Source: Falsiruegeria litorea R37 (lineage in GTDB: Bacteria > Pseudomonadota > Alphaproteobacteria > Rhodobacterales > Rhodobacteraceae). Taken from it: 64,000 bases of DNA. The translations under genes were made by a program, and so were the position numbers. The stretch covers positions 1-64,000 of the forward strand of contig NZ_FWFO01000004.1 of the NCBI RefSeq assembly GCF_900172225.1, read 5' to 3'. Below, one piece after another: positions 1-8,161 of the stretch. Under the pieces are notes generated by a model. The model did no database searches. It saw only the letters and a program-made list of their open reading frames with translations, and had not been told where the DNA came from. Position 1 is the stretch's first letter. Every line of letters starts with the position of its first letter.

Positions 1-46
1 ATTCGATGAAATATCCAGACCAAGCACAACAAGCTCGGTCAACTGT

Positions 47-123
<77 letters not shown>

Positions 124-605
124 ATATATATATAGATAAAACCGACGTAACGGCGCCTCATCAGGCGCTTCTTGCGCTTGACCATAGCTTCGTAGAAGCA
201 CTGTCGAGGCCGTTTCGCGTTGTGACGGACAGGCAAGACCGCTGTTGATCTTATATCGGACTGGAGCCATTCTGAACCGCCCCGGGTTTGGCGGAGGCTG
301 ATTTCAGTTAATTAGTGCTGGGCTTGCAGTGCTTTTTGCCATGACCCTCGGAAAACTGCTCACACAGCGCGGCCGCTGTCGGTGACGGCCTGTATCAGGC
401 GATCTCTTCCAACGGATTTTCTCCTTTGGACAGGTCGCTCATGATTTCTCTCGCCCTTTTTCAGCATGCAAGCTTCCCCGTTTAGCAGCTGGAAACAGCC
501 GGTGCGGACGCGGATCGCGCAAACTTGTTCTTGTCGGCTTGGATGTGGTGGCACTTCCCCTTAGTTTAGCGACAAGAAAAGTTCAGTTTTAAGGGAAGTG
601 TATAG
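124..605. other. intergenic region without a recognised gene
   Basis: No open frame here has convincing coding character or a good start. The region holds a small hairpin at 153-168 (GCGCCT/AGGCGC) just after the tRNA, a second 5-bp hairpin at 277-294, and the promoter and leader of the exb-tonB operon, including the RBS hairpin described separately. Confidence 0.6.
552..600 (+). promoter_or_regulatory. RBS-sequestering hairpin in the leader of the exb-tonB operon
   Basis: The arm at 552-563 (CACTTCCCCTTA) is complementary, with one bulged C, to the arm at 590-600 (TAAGGGAAGTG). The loop is 26 nt. The right arm is the ribosome binding site of the gene starting at 606, so folding would mask it. 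The pairing is seen directly; a regulatory role is inferred. Confidence 0.5.
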
Positions 606-1040
606 ATGAAGAGAGCAGCCAAGGTCGGTTTGGCTTTATCCGCCATATCATTGACGCTCAGCGGCGCGGTCTCTGTGTACGCGGAACAGATCGCGGATCT
701 TGTATTGGAGCTGAACACAGTTGAAGATGTTGGCTCTGCCTGCCGATTGTCATTTGTCGCAAAGAACACAACCGGGCAGCAGATCGAGAAGGCCGTTTTT
801 GAAACGGTAATCTTTGATAGCACAGGGAGCGTCGTCAGCCTGAAGCTCTTTGATTTCCGTGATTTGCCGATGGATCGTCCCCGGGTGCGTCAGTTCGATT
901 TGACAGACATGGCCTGTGGTGACCTGGGGCAGGCTCTGATCAATGGTACGAGTTCTTGTGTGGTGGGGGGTGTCGAGAGCACATTGTGCCAAAGCTCGCT
1001 CAGCTTAAAAAGCCGTATTGGTGTGGAGTTGTTGGGATGA
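606..1040 (+). CDS. secreted protein of unknown function, first gene of the exb-tonB operon
   Basis: A 144-residue protein with a clear signal peptide: basic start MKRAAK, a hydrophobic core, and a cleavage site after VYA near residue 26. The mature part is about 118 residues, probably all beta, with five Cys after the signal (at about 47, 104, 117 and later), so disulfides in the periplasm are likely. I do not recognise the family. The stop overlaps the exbB start as ATGA, so the two are translationally coupled and the protein probably serves the TonB energy-transducing complex or its substrate. The start has a good AAGGGAAG ribosome site 8 nt upstream, which lies in a hairpin. Confidence 0.8.
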   Translation: MKRAAKVGLALSAISLTLSGAVSVYAEQIADLVLELNTVEDVGSACRLSFVAKNTTGQQIEKAVFETVIFDSTGSVVSLKLFDFRDLPMDRPRVRQFDLTDMACGDLGQALINGTSSCVVGGVESTLCQSSLSLKSRIGVELLG

Positions 1041-1687
1041 GCCCAATTGCCGTTCTGCAAGAATTGCTTGCTCTTGGCGGGCCCGTGGTCGGGATCATGA
1101 TCGTCATGTCGATCATCACTCTGGCTGTGACGCTTTACAAACTGTGGCAGTTTTCCGCCTGCGGTGTTGGACGCCACAAAGTGTTGTCTGACGCCTTGGT
1201 GTTTTGGGAAATGGGGGATTGGCAATCCGCCAGAGCGCGCTTGGGGCAAAGCCGTAGTTACCTGGCACCACTTGTGGATGTCGCAATGCAGACTCCGGAT
1301 ACAGCTGATCTTGATGTGCGTCTGGATGCCGAGGCTGGATTGGCGCTTGCCCGTCTCGAACGTGGGTTTCGGCTGCTCGATACGATTGCGCAACTTGCGC
1401 CATTGCTTGGGTTGTTCGGTACGGTTTTGGGCATGATTGAAGCCTTTCAAAGTCTGCAGACCGCTGGTTCGTCAGTGGATCCGTCCATTTTGGCCGGGGG
1501 GATTTGGGTGGCTTTGATTACCACGGCGGTGGGTCTTGCTGTTGCGATGCCAACGTCGATGGTTCTGGCGTGGCTGGAAAGCCGTACTGCGCGCGAAAGG
1601 GTCTTTGCTGATAAAGCGCTACGGGCGGTTTTGGTGCCGACCCCGGGTATGACGGCGGCCGTGTCTGCTGTTCCGGGACATGCGTAA
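1037..1687 (+). CDS. exbB: ExbB/MotA/TolQ-family proton channel protein
   Basis: A 216-residue inner-membrane protein of the MotA/TolQ/ExbB family. ExbB forms the pentameric proton channel that, with ExbD, powers TonB-dependent uptake across the outer membrane. Three membrane segments are visible: around residues 15-40, 120-145 (starting at IAQLAPLLGLFGTVLGMI, the conserved family signature) and 165-190. The start at 1037 overlaps the preceding stop, and a longer in-frame extension would run into that gene. It overlaps exbD by 8 nt. The two-ExbD arrangement and a tonB gene right behind favour ExbB over TolQ. Confidence 0.9.
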   Translation: MSPIAVLQELLALGGPVVGIMIVMSIITLAVTLYKLWQFSACGVGRHKVLSDALVFWEMGDWQSARARLGQSRSYLAPLVDVAMQTPDTADLDVRLDAEAGLALARLERGFRLLDTIAQLAPLLGLFGTVLGMIEAFQSLQTAGSSVDPSILAGGIWVALITTAVGLAVAMPTSMVLAWLESRTARERVFADKALRAVLVPTPGMTAAVSAVPGHA

Positions 1688-2045
1688 CGCGGCCCCATTT
1701 GTACGCCGCAGCCTGTCGATGACGCCCCTCATCGACATCATCTTTCTGTTGCTGCTTTTCTTCATGTTGTCATCGACGTTTTCCAAGTACAGCGAGATCG
1801 AGTTGAGCAACGCCACCTCGGGCGGGGGAAGCAGCAGCGAGCCTACAAAACGCACGTTTGTTCAGCTTGGGTCCGAGCGGCTGCTGGTAAACGGAGCCCC
1901 GATGCCTCTGGATGAGCTGGCAGGCAGTATTGAGGAAGGTCAGGTCCTTGTCAGTCTGGATCAAGATGTGAACGCACAGTCCGTGATCGACCTATTGGTG
2001 CAATTGCGCGGCCGTGACGGGCTGAATGTTTTGGTGCTGGAGTAG
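1680..2045 (+). CDS. exbD: ExbD/TolR-family protein (first copy)
   Basis: A 121-residue protein with a short cytoplasmic N-terminus, one membrane helix at about residues 16-36, and a periplasmic domain. The motif MTPLIDIIFLLLLFFMLS contains the conserved Asp that binds the proton in ExbD. It overlaps exbB and is followed by a second exbD after 5 nt. Two adjacent ExbD-type subunits suggest a heteromeric stator, as in other ExbB-ExbD-ExbD-TonB sets. Which subunit carries the essential proton path cannot be told from sequence; both keep the Asp or a polar equivalent (see next gene). Confidence 0.9.
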   Translation: MRNAAPFVRRSLSMTPLIDIIFLLLLFFMLSSTFSKYSEIELSNATSGGGSSSEPTKRTFVQLGSERLLVNGAPMPLDELAGSIEEGQVLVSLDQDVNAQSVIDLLVQLRGRDGLNVLVLE

Positions 2046-2050
2046 GGCCT

Positions 2051-2428
2051 TTGATCCGACAAGCTTCTCCGCGACGAAAGCGGGATTCCACGATTGCCCT
2101 GATCAACGTTGTTTTCCTGATGCTGGTCTTCTTTCTGATTGCTGGAACGGTAGCGCCTCCATTGGATCCGGAATTGACTCTGGTGGATACGTCACAACTT
2201 GAGGGGAGAGAGCCACCAGACGCTTTGGTTTTGCGGAAAGACGGTTCGCTGAATTATCGCGGAACTGCAGTTGAACCAAATGCGTACATGGAACTACATC
2301 AAGCCGGTCCAGTCCGTATTGTTCCAGATCGGGATGTGTCCGGGCAACGCTTGATTCAAGTTACGGGTCAACTGCGCAGGTCGGGGGCGACGTCAGTGTT
2401 CGTTGTGACCGAGCAGGCTTTGCGGTGA
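2051..2428 (+). CDS. exbD: ExbD/TolR-family protein (second copy), TTG start
   Basis: A 125-residue ExbD-type protein with one membrane helix at about residues 15-35. Its helix reads IALINVVFLMLVFFLI: the conserved Asp of the ExbD helix is replaced by Asn (INV instead of IDI). This copy may therefore be a structural partner that does not carry protons, while the first copy does the work. The start is TTG at 2051, close to the previous stop. The stop overlaps the GTG start of tonB. The Asp to Asn change is seen; its meaning is inferred. Confidence 0.87.
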   Translation: MIRQASPRRKRDSTIALINVVFLMLVFFLIAGTVAPPLDPELTLVDTSQLEGREPPDALVLRKDGSLNYRGTAVEPNAYMELHQAGPVRIVPDRDVSGQRLIQVTGQLRRSGATSVFVVTEQALR

Positions 2429-3606
2429 TACGCCGCTCACTTGTCATCGCAACGATTGCGTTGCTTTTGTCGGCTGTCATCCATCTGCTTGGACTGGGGT
2501 TCACATTTCGGGTTGGTGGACCTGAAGGTGCGCCGGAAACAAGAGACAATTCTGTACCGGTTGGCACGACCTTTGAGGAGCTAGCAGAAGATATTGCTGA
2601 ACCGGTGGAGCCTGAGAAAGTGGAAGAGCCGGAGCCTCCGCTGGAAACGCCGCCGGAACCCGAGGCGGCAGACATTCCCACCAGCGAAGCTTTGGTCGCA
2701 TCTGAGAACCCGCAGCAGGTTGTTTCCCCCGATATCGGGAGTGCGTCAGAGGTAAGTCCGGAACCGGCGGAGCCAGTACAGCCAACGACAGATACCGCCG
2801 AGGATATCGGCGCGCGACAAGGGACGGATGCTCAGGAAGATGTGACGCCCCCGCTGGAACCTGATGCCGTTGCAGAGGCGCCAATTGCGCCACCAGTTGA
2901 GAGCGATGTTGAGGTTGAAGACGTTTCTCCAGATCCGACCGAGAGCATCGAGACCGAACAGGTTACAGAGGTTGACCCGCAGGACATTCAGGATCCAGTC
3001 TCAAGCTCCACGGTCCCTGTTGTTCCGCTCGAATCTGATCCTGTAGTTCCTGACAACACCGAGCGGGTGGAACAAGCTGAACCGCTTTTGGACAATGCCC
3101 TCGAAACCAACGAGGAATCTACGCTGGCCGTGGCAAGGTCCATCCGTCCTCGTGCGCCGTCGCGGTCCTCTGCAGCGGTCGAAAAAACACCGGATCGATT
3201 GTTTGACAATGCGCAAAATTTTGATGCCCTCCGGTTCCCTGAACAGGCGATCGAGTCCCCTCTGGCCACCTATCGTCGCCAGGGGGTGGATGCCTTTGCA
3301 GATGCCGACGTAGGGACACAGCCTAGCGCGCGGGGGGGTGGGAATTCGGACACCACCAATTACGCCGGCCGTGTGCTGGTACATCTCAACAATGCGCCGA
3401 CGACCCACGTGCCGGGCAGAGGCCATGCCCAAGTCTACTTCGAGATCAATCCAGATGGTTCCTTGGCCAGGGTCAACATTGTGGACAGTTCAGGCTCGAT
3501 AAAGATCGACAACGCGGCCAAGGCACAGGTGCGAGCCGCGGCCCCTTTCCCCAAACCGCCCGGTGGCAAAAGCCGCACGATGTCATTCTATTATCGGATC
3601 AATTGA
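2425..3606 (+). CDS. TonB-family energy transducer, GTG start
   Basis: A 393-residue protein with an N-terminal membrane anchor (about residues 7-27), a long acidic Pro/Glu-rich linker spanning about residues 40-270, and a C-terminal TonB domain at about 310-393 containing YFEINPDGSLARVNI and ending in FYYRIN. TonB links the ExbBD motor to outer-membrane receptors. The linker is unusually long and acidic for a TonB, which usually alternates Glu-Pro and Lys-Pro. The GTG start overlaps the exbD stop. No TonB-dependent receptor lies in the window, so the substrate is unknown. Confidence 0.87.
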   Translation: MIRRSLVIATIALLLSAVIHLLGLGFTFRVGGPEGAPETRDNSVPVGTTFEELAEDIAEPVEPEKVEEPEPPLETPPEPEAADIPTSEALVASENPQQVVSPDIGSASEVSPEPAEPVQPTTDTAEDIGARQGTDAQEDVTPPLEPDAVAEAPIAPPVESDVEVEDVSPDPTESIETEQVTEVDPQDIQDPVSSSTVPVVPLESDPVVPDNTERVEQAEPLLDNALETNEESTLAVARSIRPRAPSRSSAAVEKTPDRLFDNAQNFDALRFPEQAIESPLATYRRQGVDAFADADVGTQPSARGGGNSDTTNYAGRVLVHLNNAPTTHVPGRGHAQVYFEINPDGSLARVNIVDSSGSIKIDNAAKAQVRAAAPFPKPPGGKSRTMSFYYRIN

Positions 3607-3702
3607 TCAGACGCGTTTCAAAACGTGACCTGTTAGCTGGGAAAACACATTCAAGAGGTGCTAAAAGCCCGACATCCGATGTTTCTTGATAGGATCGCCA
3701 TC

Positions 3703-4173
3703 ATGCTTCGTCTTGCCATTTTACTAACAACACACGCTGGGGCTTTGGCCGTGGGTTTTGCGCTTGGTGTCTATTTTCTGCCGATCCTCACCGCGCCCAA
3801 GTCGCCAGACGCTGCCGTGTTGGAACAAAATGCCCAAGACGCGCTGTTCACGGCCGAGTTCACGCGAGATCTCAAGGGCAGTGATTTCCTCCATTGGGGG
3901 GAGGGGACCGTTAGTATCACCGATGCGCAGATTGTGCATCAAGGGGAACTGGCGCCGGGGCCAGATTACATGATGTATCTGGTGCCTGAGTTTGTCGAAG
4001 ACGAGGACGGGTTCTGGGCGGTCAAGGACCGCGCGCAACGGATCGGGCCGGTCAAGACATTTGATGGTGTGATGTTGGACATCCCCCAAGATGTGGACGT
4101 GACACAGTTCGACACGGTGTTGATCTGGTGCGAGGCATTCGGAGAGTTCATCACCGCTGCGAAATACCGCTGA
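3703..4173 (+). CDS. DM13-domain protein, membrane-anchored
   Basis: A 156-residue protein with an N-terminal hydrophobic segment (signal anchor, residues about 2-25) and a DM13 domain at about residues 55-156. The domain motifs are DFLHWGEGTVSI, the LAPGPDYMMYL strand and a C-terminal VLIWCEAFGEFITAA containing the single conserved Cys. DM13 domains are proposed to take part in extracytoplasmic redox or electron transfer. I chose the ATG at 3703 because AGGA lies 8 nt upstream; in-frame starts at 3658 (GTG) and 3679 would add 15 or 8 residues. It stands alone on the strand. Confidence 0.78.
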   Translation: MLRLAILLTTHAGALAVGFALGVYFLPILTAPKSPDAAVLEQNAQDALFTAEFTRDLKGSDFLHWGEGTVSITDAQIVHQGELAPGPDYMMYLVPEFVEDEDGFWAVKDRAQRIGPVKTFDGVMLDIPQDVDVTQFDTVLIWCEAFGEFITAAKYR

Positions 4174-4334
4174 TCCCCTCTATTTATGGACATACAGCGT
4201 CAATGGGTCCCATTTCGCTTGGCTCAGGTTCAGTGTTGATGACCCTGTTACCCTAAAGGGCAGGACAACGCGCCGCTGGCGGAACATGTTGCAAACCTCT
4301 CCTAAATGGTATACCGCCGCATACAAAGAGCAAT

Positions 4335-4364
4335 CCCGACGCTCGGACAGGTCCGATTGTCGGG
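4335..4364 (+). promoter_or_regulatory. 5'-leader hairpin upstream of acnB
   Basis: CCCGAC (4335-4340) pairs with GTCGGG (4359-4364), and inside it TCGGA (4343-4347) pairs with TCCGA (4352-4356) around a CAGG loop. It sits 37 nt before the acnB start. It does not match an iron-responsive element loop. A role as mRNA leader structure is possible but unproven. Confidence 0.4.
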
Positions 4365-4401
4365 GCTCTAGCTTCGTCAACGCCAAATCGCCGGGATAGC
4401 C

Positions 4402-7191
4402 ATGAGCCTGTATACAGACTACCTCACAGAGATCGAAACACGCAAAGAACAGGGCCTGAGCCCCAAGCCCATCGACGATGGCGCGCTGCTGTCCGAGGTC
4501 ATCGAACAGATCAAGGACACCGGGAATGAGCACCGCGCGGACTCGCTCAAGTTCTTCATTTACAATACACTTCCGGGCACAACCAGCGCGGCGGGTGTCA
4601 AGGCGAAGTTCCTGAAAGAGATCATTCTGGGCGACGTCACCGTCGACGAGATTGCGCCTGAACGCGCGTTTGAGCTGCTGTCGCACATGAAAGGCGGTCC
4701 CTCGGTCGCCGTGCTGCTGGACCTGGCATTGGGTGACACCGAATCTGTTGCGGTTCCGGCTGCCGAGGTTCTGAAGACCCAAGTGTTCTTGTATGACGCC
4801 GACATGGAGCGGCTCGCTGCCGCCTATCAGGCAGGTAATGCCATCGCCAAGGATGTGCTGGACAGCTACGCCAAGGCTGAATTCTTTACCAAGCTTCCCG
4901 ATCTCGACGACGAGGTGCAAGTTGTCACCTATATCGCTGGCGAAGGTGATATCTCGACCGACCTGCTGTCGCCCGGCAACCAGGCGCACTCGCGCGCAGA
5001 CCGTGAGCTGCACGGCAAGTGCATGATCACCGAAGAGGCGCAGAAAGAGATCGAGGCGCTGAAGCTGCAGCACCCCGGCAAACGTGTGATGCTGATCGCG
5101 GAAAAGGGCACCATGGGCGTTGGCTCGTCGCGGATGTCGGGCGTGAACAACGTCGCGCTCTGGACCGGCAAGCAGGCGTCGCCTTATGTGCCTTTCGTGA
5201 ACTACGCGCCGGTTGTGGCGGGCACCAATGGTATCTCGCCGATCTTCCTGACCACCGTGGGCGTGACCGGCGGCATCGGTCTGGACCTGAAAAACTGGGT
5301 TAAGAAAGTTGACGAGGACGGCAACGCGATCCTCAACAACGACGGCAACCCGATCCTGGAACAGAAGTACTCGGTCGAAACTGGCACCGTTTTGCGGATC
5401 AACACCAAGACCCACAAGCTGCTGAGCGAAGACGGCGAAGAGCTGGTTGATGTATCGTCGTCCTTCACCCCGCAGAAAATGGAATTCATGAAAGCGGGCG
5501 GGTCTTACGCGATCGTCTTCGGCAAAAAACTGCAGACATTTTCTGCGGAAACTCTGGGCGTCGAAGCACCGCTCGTGTTCGCGCCGTCGAAAGAGATCAG
5601 CCACGAGGGCCAGGGTCTGACCGCCGTTGAAAAGATCTTCAATCGCAACGCTGTGGGAACCACGCCGGGCAAGACCCTGCACGCGGGTTCGGACGTGCGC
5701 GTCAAGGTCAATATCGTTGGTTCGCAAGACACCACCGGCCTGATGACCATGCAAGAGCTGGAAGCCATGGCAGCGACGGTTGTGTCGCCCATCGTGGACG
5801 GCGCCTATCAGTCTGGTTGTCACACTGCATCCGTGTGGGATGCCAAGGCGCAGGCCAACACCCCGCGTCTGATGAAGTTCATGAACGACTTTGGTCTGGT
5901 TACCGGGCGTGACCCCAAAGGCGAATACCACGCCATGACCGACGTGATCCACAAGGTGCTCAACGACATCACCGTTGATGACTGGTCGGTGATCATCGGA
6001 GGCGACAGCCACACCCGTATGTCCAAGGGCGTGGCATTCGGCGCGGACTCGGGTACCGTTGCTCTGGCACTGGCTACTGGCGAGGCGTCGATGCCGATCC
6101 CGGAATCGGTCAAGGTGACTTTCAAAGGTCAGATGGCCGATCACATGGACTTCCGTGATGTGGTGCACGCCACCCAGGCGCAGATGCTGGCGCAGCACGG
6201 TGACAACGTCTTCCAAGGTCGCGTGATCGAGGTGCACATCGGCACCCTGCTGGCCGACCAGGCATTCACCTTCACCGACTGGACGGCCGAGATGAAGGCC
6301 AAGGCGTCTGTCTGTATCTCGAATGACGAGACGCTGATTGGCTCGCTAGAGCTGGCCAAGTCGCGCATCCAGATCATGATCGACAAGGGCATGGAGCATG
6401 ATAACGGCATGCTCGCCAAGCTGATCGCGATTGCGGACACCCGTATTGCCGAGATCAAGTCGGGCGAGAAACCTGCGCTGTCCCCGGATGACAACGCCAA
6501 GTACTTCGCCGAGGTGGTTGTGGATCTGGAACAGATCGTTGAGCCGATGATCGCTGACCCGGATGTGAACAACGCAGATGTGTCCAAACGCTATACGCAC
6601 GACACCATTCGCCCGATCAGCTACTACAACGCGGAAAAGAAGGTGGACCTGGGTTTTGTCGGCTCGTGCATGGTGCACAAGGGCGACATCAAGATCGTCG
6701 CGCAAATGCTCAAGAACCTCGAAGCTGCCAATGGCAAGGTTGAATTCAAAGCCCCATTGGTTGTTGCGGCGCCCACCTACAACATCATCGACGAGATGAA
6801 AGAAGAGGGCGATTGGGAAATCCTGCAGAAGTATTCGGGCTTTGAGTTCGATGACTTGTTCCCCAAGGAACAGGCCCGGACCGAGTACGAGAACATCCTG
6901 TACCTCGAGCGTCCCGGCTGTAACCTCTGCATGGGCAACCAGGAAAAGGCGGCCAAAGGCGACACTGTTCTGGCGACCTCGACCCGCCTGTTCCAGGGCC
7001 GCGTTGTGGCAGACAGCGAGACCAAAAAGGGTGAATCGCTGCTGGCATCGACCCCGCTGGTGGTATTGTCGGCCATCCTGGGCCGCACGCCGACGCTTGA
7101 GGAATACAAGACAGCCGTCGAAGGCATCGACCTGACAAAATTTGCGCCGCCGATGGAAAAACCGGCAGGTGCCCGTTCAGTGCACTTCTAA
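4402..7191 (+). CDS. acnB: aconitate hydratase B (bifunctional aconitase / 2-methylisocitrate dehydratase)
   Basis: A 929-residue protein of AcnB length and order: N-terminal HEAT-like domain (about 1-160), swivel domain, then the catalytic domains. It interconverts citrate and isocitrate in the TCA cycle and can act on 2-methylisocitrate. Cluster-ligand regions are visible: a Cys in GAYQSGCHTASVWDAKAQ, and a pair in ERPGCNLCMGNQEK near the C-terminus. GGDSHTRMSKGVAFGADS is the conserved substrate loop. It is monocistronic, with a hairpin in its leader and a good terminator right after it. Confidence 0.97.
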   Translation: MSLYTDYLTEIETRKEQGLSPKPIDDGALLSEVIEQIKDTGNEHRADSLKFFIYNTLPGTTSAAGVKAKFLKEIILGDVTVDEIAPERAFELLSHMKGGPSVAVLLDLALGDTESVAVPAAEVLKTQVFLYDADMERLAAAYQAGNAIAKDVLDSYAKAEFFTKLPDLDDEVQVVTYIAGEGDISTDLLSPGNQAHSRADRELHGKCMITEEAQKEIEALKLQHPGKRVMLIAEKGTMGVGSSRMSGVNNVALWTGKQASPYVPFVNYAPVVAGTNGISPIFLTTVGVTGGIGLDLKNWVKKVDEDGNAILNNDGNPILEQKYSVETGTVLRINTKTHKLLSEDGEELVDVSSSFTPQKMEFMKAGGSYAIVFGKKLQTFSAETLGVEAPLVFAPSKEISHEGQGLTAVEKIFNRNAVGTTPGKTLHAGSDVRVKVNIVGSQDTTGLMTMQELEAMAATVVSPIVDGAYQSGCHTASVWDAKAQANTPRLMKFMNDFGLVTGRDPKGEYHAMTDVIHKVLNDITVDDWSVIIGGDSHTRMSKGVAFGADSGTVALALATGEASMPIPESVKVTFKGQMADHMDFRDVVHATQAQMLAQHGDNVFQGRVIEVHIGTLLADQAFTFTDWTAEMKAKASVCISNDETLIGSLELAKSRIQIMIDKGMEHDNGMLAKLIAIADTRIAEIKSGEKPALSPDDNAKYFAEVVVDLEQIVEPMIADPDVNNADVSKRYTHDTIRPISYYNAEKKVDLGFVGSCMVHKGDIKIVAQMLKNLEAANGKVEFKAPLVVAAPTYNIIDEMKEEGDWEILQKYSGFEFDDLFPKEQARTEYENILYLERPGCNLCMGNQEKAAKGDTVLATSTRLFQGRVVADSETKKGESLLASTPLVVLSAILGRTPTLEEYKTAVEGIDLTKFAPPMEKPAGARSVHF

Positions 7192-7212
7192 AGCACCAGA
7201 GTGAAATCAAAG

Positions 7213-7250
7213 GGGCGGCGGATCCACGGGGTTCGCCGCCCTTTTGCTTT
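7213..7250 (+). terminator. rho-independent terminator of acnB
   Basis: GGGCGGCG (7213-7220) pairs perfectly with CGCCGCCC (7234-7241), followed by TTTTGCTTT. It begins 22 nt after the acnB stop. Confidence 0.85.
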
Positions 7251-7279
7251 GGTGGGGTGCGACAACCCTGTCCGGCGCA

Positions 7280-7297
7280 GCGTCACGGTACTGTTAA
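7280..7297 (+). promoter_or_regulatory. Pho-box-like tandem repeat upstream of plcP
   Basis: GCGTCAC at 7280-7286 and CTGTTAA at 7291-7297 are separated by 4 bp, the 11-bp spacing of a PhoB site. Nine of 14 positions match the consensus CTGTCAT-N4-CTGTCAT. A -10-like GATAGG at 7306-7311 lies where a PhoB-dependent promoter would place it. The match is degenerate, so the call rests largely on the downstream genes. Confidence 0.5.
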
Positions 7298-7344
7298 CTT
7301 GGTCCGATAGGCCACGCCCAAGTTCTTTGACTTTGGGCGCGCGC

Positions 7345-8151
7345 ATGAAATACCGCACCATCTTTTTGTCTGACATCCACCTGGGCACTCCTGGGTGTCA
7401 AGCTGATCTTTTGCTGGATTTCCTCGACCGTAACCAGGCGGACAATTATTATCTGGTGGGTGACATTATCGACGCCTGGCGCATCCGGCGCAAAGGGTTC
7501 CTGTGGCCGCAAGCGCACAATGACGTGGTGCAGGCGCTGCTCGCCAAGGCCCATGATGGCGCCGCGATCCATCTGATCCCAGGCAATCATGATGAATTTC
7601 TGCGGCTCTATCAGGGGACGCATTTCGGCGGGATCGAAGTTGTCCACTCTGCCGATTTCACCGCCGCAGATGGCAAGCGCTATCTGGTCACTCATGGTGA
7701 TCAGTTCGATTCAGTTGTCGTCAACGCCAAGTGGCTGGCCCATCTGGGCGACCGGGCGTACGAGTTGATGCTGTGGCTGAACACGCGCATCAACCGCATG
7801 CGCCACCTGTGGGGCGGTCAGTATTGGTCGCTTTCGAAATGGGCCAAGCACCAGGTCAAACAGGCGGTCAACTTTATCAGCGAATATGAAAACGTCCTGA
7901 CGGCCGAAGCCCGTCGAGGCGGATATGATGGCGTGATCTGCGGCCATATCCACAGTGCCGCGATCCGTGACATGGACGGGATCGCTTATGTCAACACTGG
8001 CGACTGGGTCGAAAGCTGCACCGCCGTGGTCGAGTTGGAAGACGGTCGGCTTTCGCTGATCGACTGGGAGCGTACGGCCCGCCGTGCACGCCACCGCGAC
8101 CGCGCCCGCCGAGCGCGGCGTTCGGAAAAACAACTGGAACACACAACGTAA
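7345..8151 (+). CDS. plcP: PlcP-type metallophosphoesterase (phospholipase C for lipid remodelling)
   Basis: A 268-residue calcineurin-like phosphoesterase with the full metal-binding set: SDIHLG (D10, H12), GDIIDAW (D40), GNHDE (N81, H82), THGDQFD and CGHIHS. It resembles UDP-2,3-diacylglucosamine hydrolases. In marine alphaproteobacteria the homologue next to btaA/btaB is PlcP, which removes the head group of phospholipids under phosphate limitation, giving diacylglycerol. The neighbour btaA starts 10 nt downstream, which supports that reading. I chose ATG 7345; upstream in-frame sequence overlaps the Pho-like box. The C-terminus is very basic (RRARHRDRARRARRSEK), which may contact membrane lipid. 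Confidence 0.85.
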   Translation: MKYRTIFLSDIHLGTPGCQADLLLDFLDRNQADNYYLVGDIIDAWRIRRKGFLWPQAHNDVVQALLAKAHDGAAIHLIPGNHDEFLRLYQGTHFGGIEVVHSADFTAADGKRYLVTHGDQFDSVVVNAKWLAHLGDRAYELMLWLNTRINRMRHLWGGQYWSLSKWAKHQVKQAVNFISEYENVLTAEARRGGYDGVICGHIHSAAIRDMDGIAYVNTGDWVESCTAVVELEDGRLSLIDWERTARRARHRDRARRARRSEKQLEHTT

Positions 8152-8161
8152 GGTCTGCCCG

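Noticed and set aside
360-554. 64-codon minus-strand frame upstream of the exb-tonB operon
   Set aside because: No RBS, no motif and irregular composition; it is probably non-coding.
4180-6237. Long open frame of 685 codons antisense to acnB
   Set aside because: It is full of His/Arg/Val/Gly in the pattern produced by the reverse strand of a GC-rich gene, has no RBS, and acnB on the other strand is certain.
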